From Halanaerobiaceae bacterium (GTDB lineage Bacteria > Bacillota_F > Halanaerobiia > Halanaerobiales > CSSED10-376), in contig PWOK01000099.1 of NCBI GenBank assembly GCA_003557445.1, positions 1-10,116 on the forward strand: a DNA stretch of 10,116 nucleotides, given 5' to 3'. A program made the position numbers and the translations under genes. Below the pieces are notes generated by a model. That model ran no database searches. It had not been told where the DNA came from and was given only the letters and a program-made list of their open reading frames with translations. Below are positions 8,860 through 10,116 of the stretch, piece by piece (the stretch's first letter is position 1; the number at the start of each line of letters is the position of its first letter).

Positions 8860-8888
8860 ATTATAACATTCTTTTTTAAAAAACTCAA
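8860..8888 (-). promoter_or_regulatory. secA operon promoter P1 (sigma-A type)
   Basis: On the minus strand TTGAGT (8888-8883) and a perfect TATAAT (8865-8860) are separated by 17 bases, with TG one base before the -10 (extended -10). The start would fall near 8853, giving a leader of about 55 bases before secA. This is the best promoter in the window. A second TATAAT at 8835-8830 has no good -35. Prediction from consensus only. Confidence 0.75.
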
Positions 8889-8913
8889 TAGTAGACAATA
8901 CTAGAAGTTGAGT
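8878..8913 (-). terminator. weak terminator-like hairpin upstream of secA
   Basis: On the minus strand ACTCAA (8913-8908) pairs with TTGAGT (8888-8883), and inside it TAGTA (8903-8899) pairs with TACTA (8893-8889) around a 5-base loop, with a 4-base CTTC bulge. Six T follow (8883-8878). The shape is that of an intrinsic terminator or attenuator for transcripts coming from farther upstream, but the stem is A/T rich and bulged. Its 3' arm is also the -35 box of promoter P1, so part of the match may be coincidence. Confidence 0.35.
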
Positions 8914-8919
8914 ATGCAG

Positions 8920-8952
8920 GGTGACGGTTTGTTTAGCAAGCCAACAATCACC
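8920..8952 (+). other. possible RNA stem-loop of unknown role
   Basis: GGTGA (8920-8924) can pair with TCACC (8948-8952), and inside it GGTTTG (8926-8931) can pair with CAAGCC (8937-8942) around a 5-base loop; one pair is G-T, so the inner stem is complete only in plus-strand RNA. An alternative inner pairing is TTGTT with AACAA. No known riboswitch is recognised. On the minus strand the right arm forms part of an AAAGGTGATT ribosome-binding-like sequence. Confidence 0.3.
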
Positions 8953-8971
8953 TTTCTTACCTAAAAAAATT

Positions 8972-8999
8972 ATTATAATTAATTTTTTCACATTGTGAA
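8972..8999 (-). promoter_or_regulatory. possible upstream promoter P2 for the secA leader
   Basis: On the minus strand TTCACA (8999-8994, one mismatch to TTGACA) is followed after 16 bases by TATAAT (8977-8972). A transcript would start near 8965 and read through the hairpins at 8952-8878 toward secA. The -35 overlaps the 17-bp palindrome at 8985-9001, so a bound regulator could block it. The region is very AT-rich, so chance matches are likely. Confidence 0.4.
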
Positions 9000-9001
9000 A
9001 A
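8985..9001. promoter_or_regulatory. 17-bp palindrome, candidate operator
   Basis: TTTTCACA and TGTGAAAA form a perfect 8-bp inverted repeat about a single central T at 8993, lying between the divergent secA and glutamate dehydrogenase genes. The short centre fits a dimeric DNA-binding protein better than an RNA hairpin. It overlaps the -35 of P2. It is not the usual order of a Rex (TTGTGA...TCACAA) or CRP/FNR (TGTGA...TCACA) site, so no regulator is named. Confidence 0.4.
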
Positions 9002-9032
9002 GGTTTTTTGATAAATAAAGAGAATTTTTATT

Positions 9033-9055
9033 AATAATATAATATAATATAATAG
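9033..9055 (+). repeat. short tandem repeat of AATAT with overlapping TATAAT boxes
   Basis: Three copies of AATAT (9036-9050) followed by AATAG give three overlapping perfect TATAAT hexamers at 9038, 9043 and 9048 on the plus strand, 16-18 bases before the dehydrogenase ribosome binding site or slightly more. These are the probable -10 boxes for that gene, with no clear -35 (TTTTTA at 9025-9030 has the right spacing to the last one). Copy-number change would shift the start site in 5-base steps. Confidence 0.5.
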
Positions 9056-9071
9056 GATAAAATTATAAGGA

Positions 9072-10116
<1,045 letters not shown>

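Noticed and set aside
8883..8952. A known riboswitch or T-box in the secA/gdhA intergenic region
   Set aside because: None of the conserved sequence cores that I know (for example T-box, glycine, fluoride, c-di-GMP, glutamine motifs) could be recognised; only short stems are seen.
8985..9001. Palindrome as a Rex, CRP/FNR or CodY site, or as a terminator
   Set aside because: The half-site order and one-base centre differ from Rex and CRP/FNR sites and the CodY spacing does not fit; between divergent genes no terminator is needed, and the loop would be too tight without opening several pairs.

Overview
The window is an AT-rich (clearly below 40% G+C by eye) chromosomal segment of a Bacillota/Firmicutes-type bacterium. 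The ribosome binding sites are strong AGGTGATC types, promoters are plain TTGNNN/TATAAT, and secA and prfB are adjacent as in Firmicutes. A DUF2993 (LmeA-like) / DUF5693 / csaB / tagA string beside YitT and a clostridial-type glutamate dehydrogenase suggest an anaerobic clostridial or Halanaerobiales-like organism. That placement is inference from gene content and protein style; no database was searched.

Layout: positions 46-8798 hold seven minus-strand genes packed as one likely operon, in transcription order secA (8798-6225), prfB (6191-5087, with a programmed +1 frameshift), an LmeA-like DUF2993 lipoprotein-domain gene (5082-4378), a DUF5693 membrane protein (4377-2752), csaB polysaccharide pyruvyl transferase (2746-1667), a tagA/wecG GT26 glycosyltransferase (1650-907) and a YitT-family membrane protein (900-46). 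Gaps are 0-33 bases, and several stop codons lie inside or against the next gene's ribosome binding site. Positions 8799-9083 form a divergent control region with two minus-strand promoter candidates, a weak terminator-like hairpin between them, a 17-bp palindrome and a run of overlapping TATAAT repeats. From 9084 a plus-strand hexameric glutamate dehydrogenase gene runs off the right edge.

How the genes fit together: secA drives protein export and prfB terminates translation at UGA/UAA. The next four genes look like a cell-envelope module: a membrane-anchored lipid-binding-type protein, a large polytopic protein of unknown function, a pyruvyl transferase that in other bacteria creates the cell-wall ligand for SLH domains, and a glycosyltransferase that in other bacteria adds N-acetylmannosamine to a lipid-linked precursor. 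Together they would make and pyruvylate a secondary cell-wall polymer that holds surface or outer-membrane proteins exported through SecA. The glutamate dehydrogenase is a separate, divergently transcribed nitrogen-metabolism gene.

The points most worth a second look are an apparent AUU start codon for the glutamate dehydrogenase, the layered leader region upstream of secA with a possible leader peptide or small RNA, the DUF5693 protein as an unassigned part of the envelope module, and the weak form of the prfB frameshift stimulator. No mobile element, CRISPR array, tRNA or rRNA was seen.
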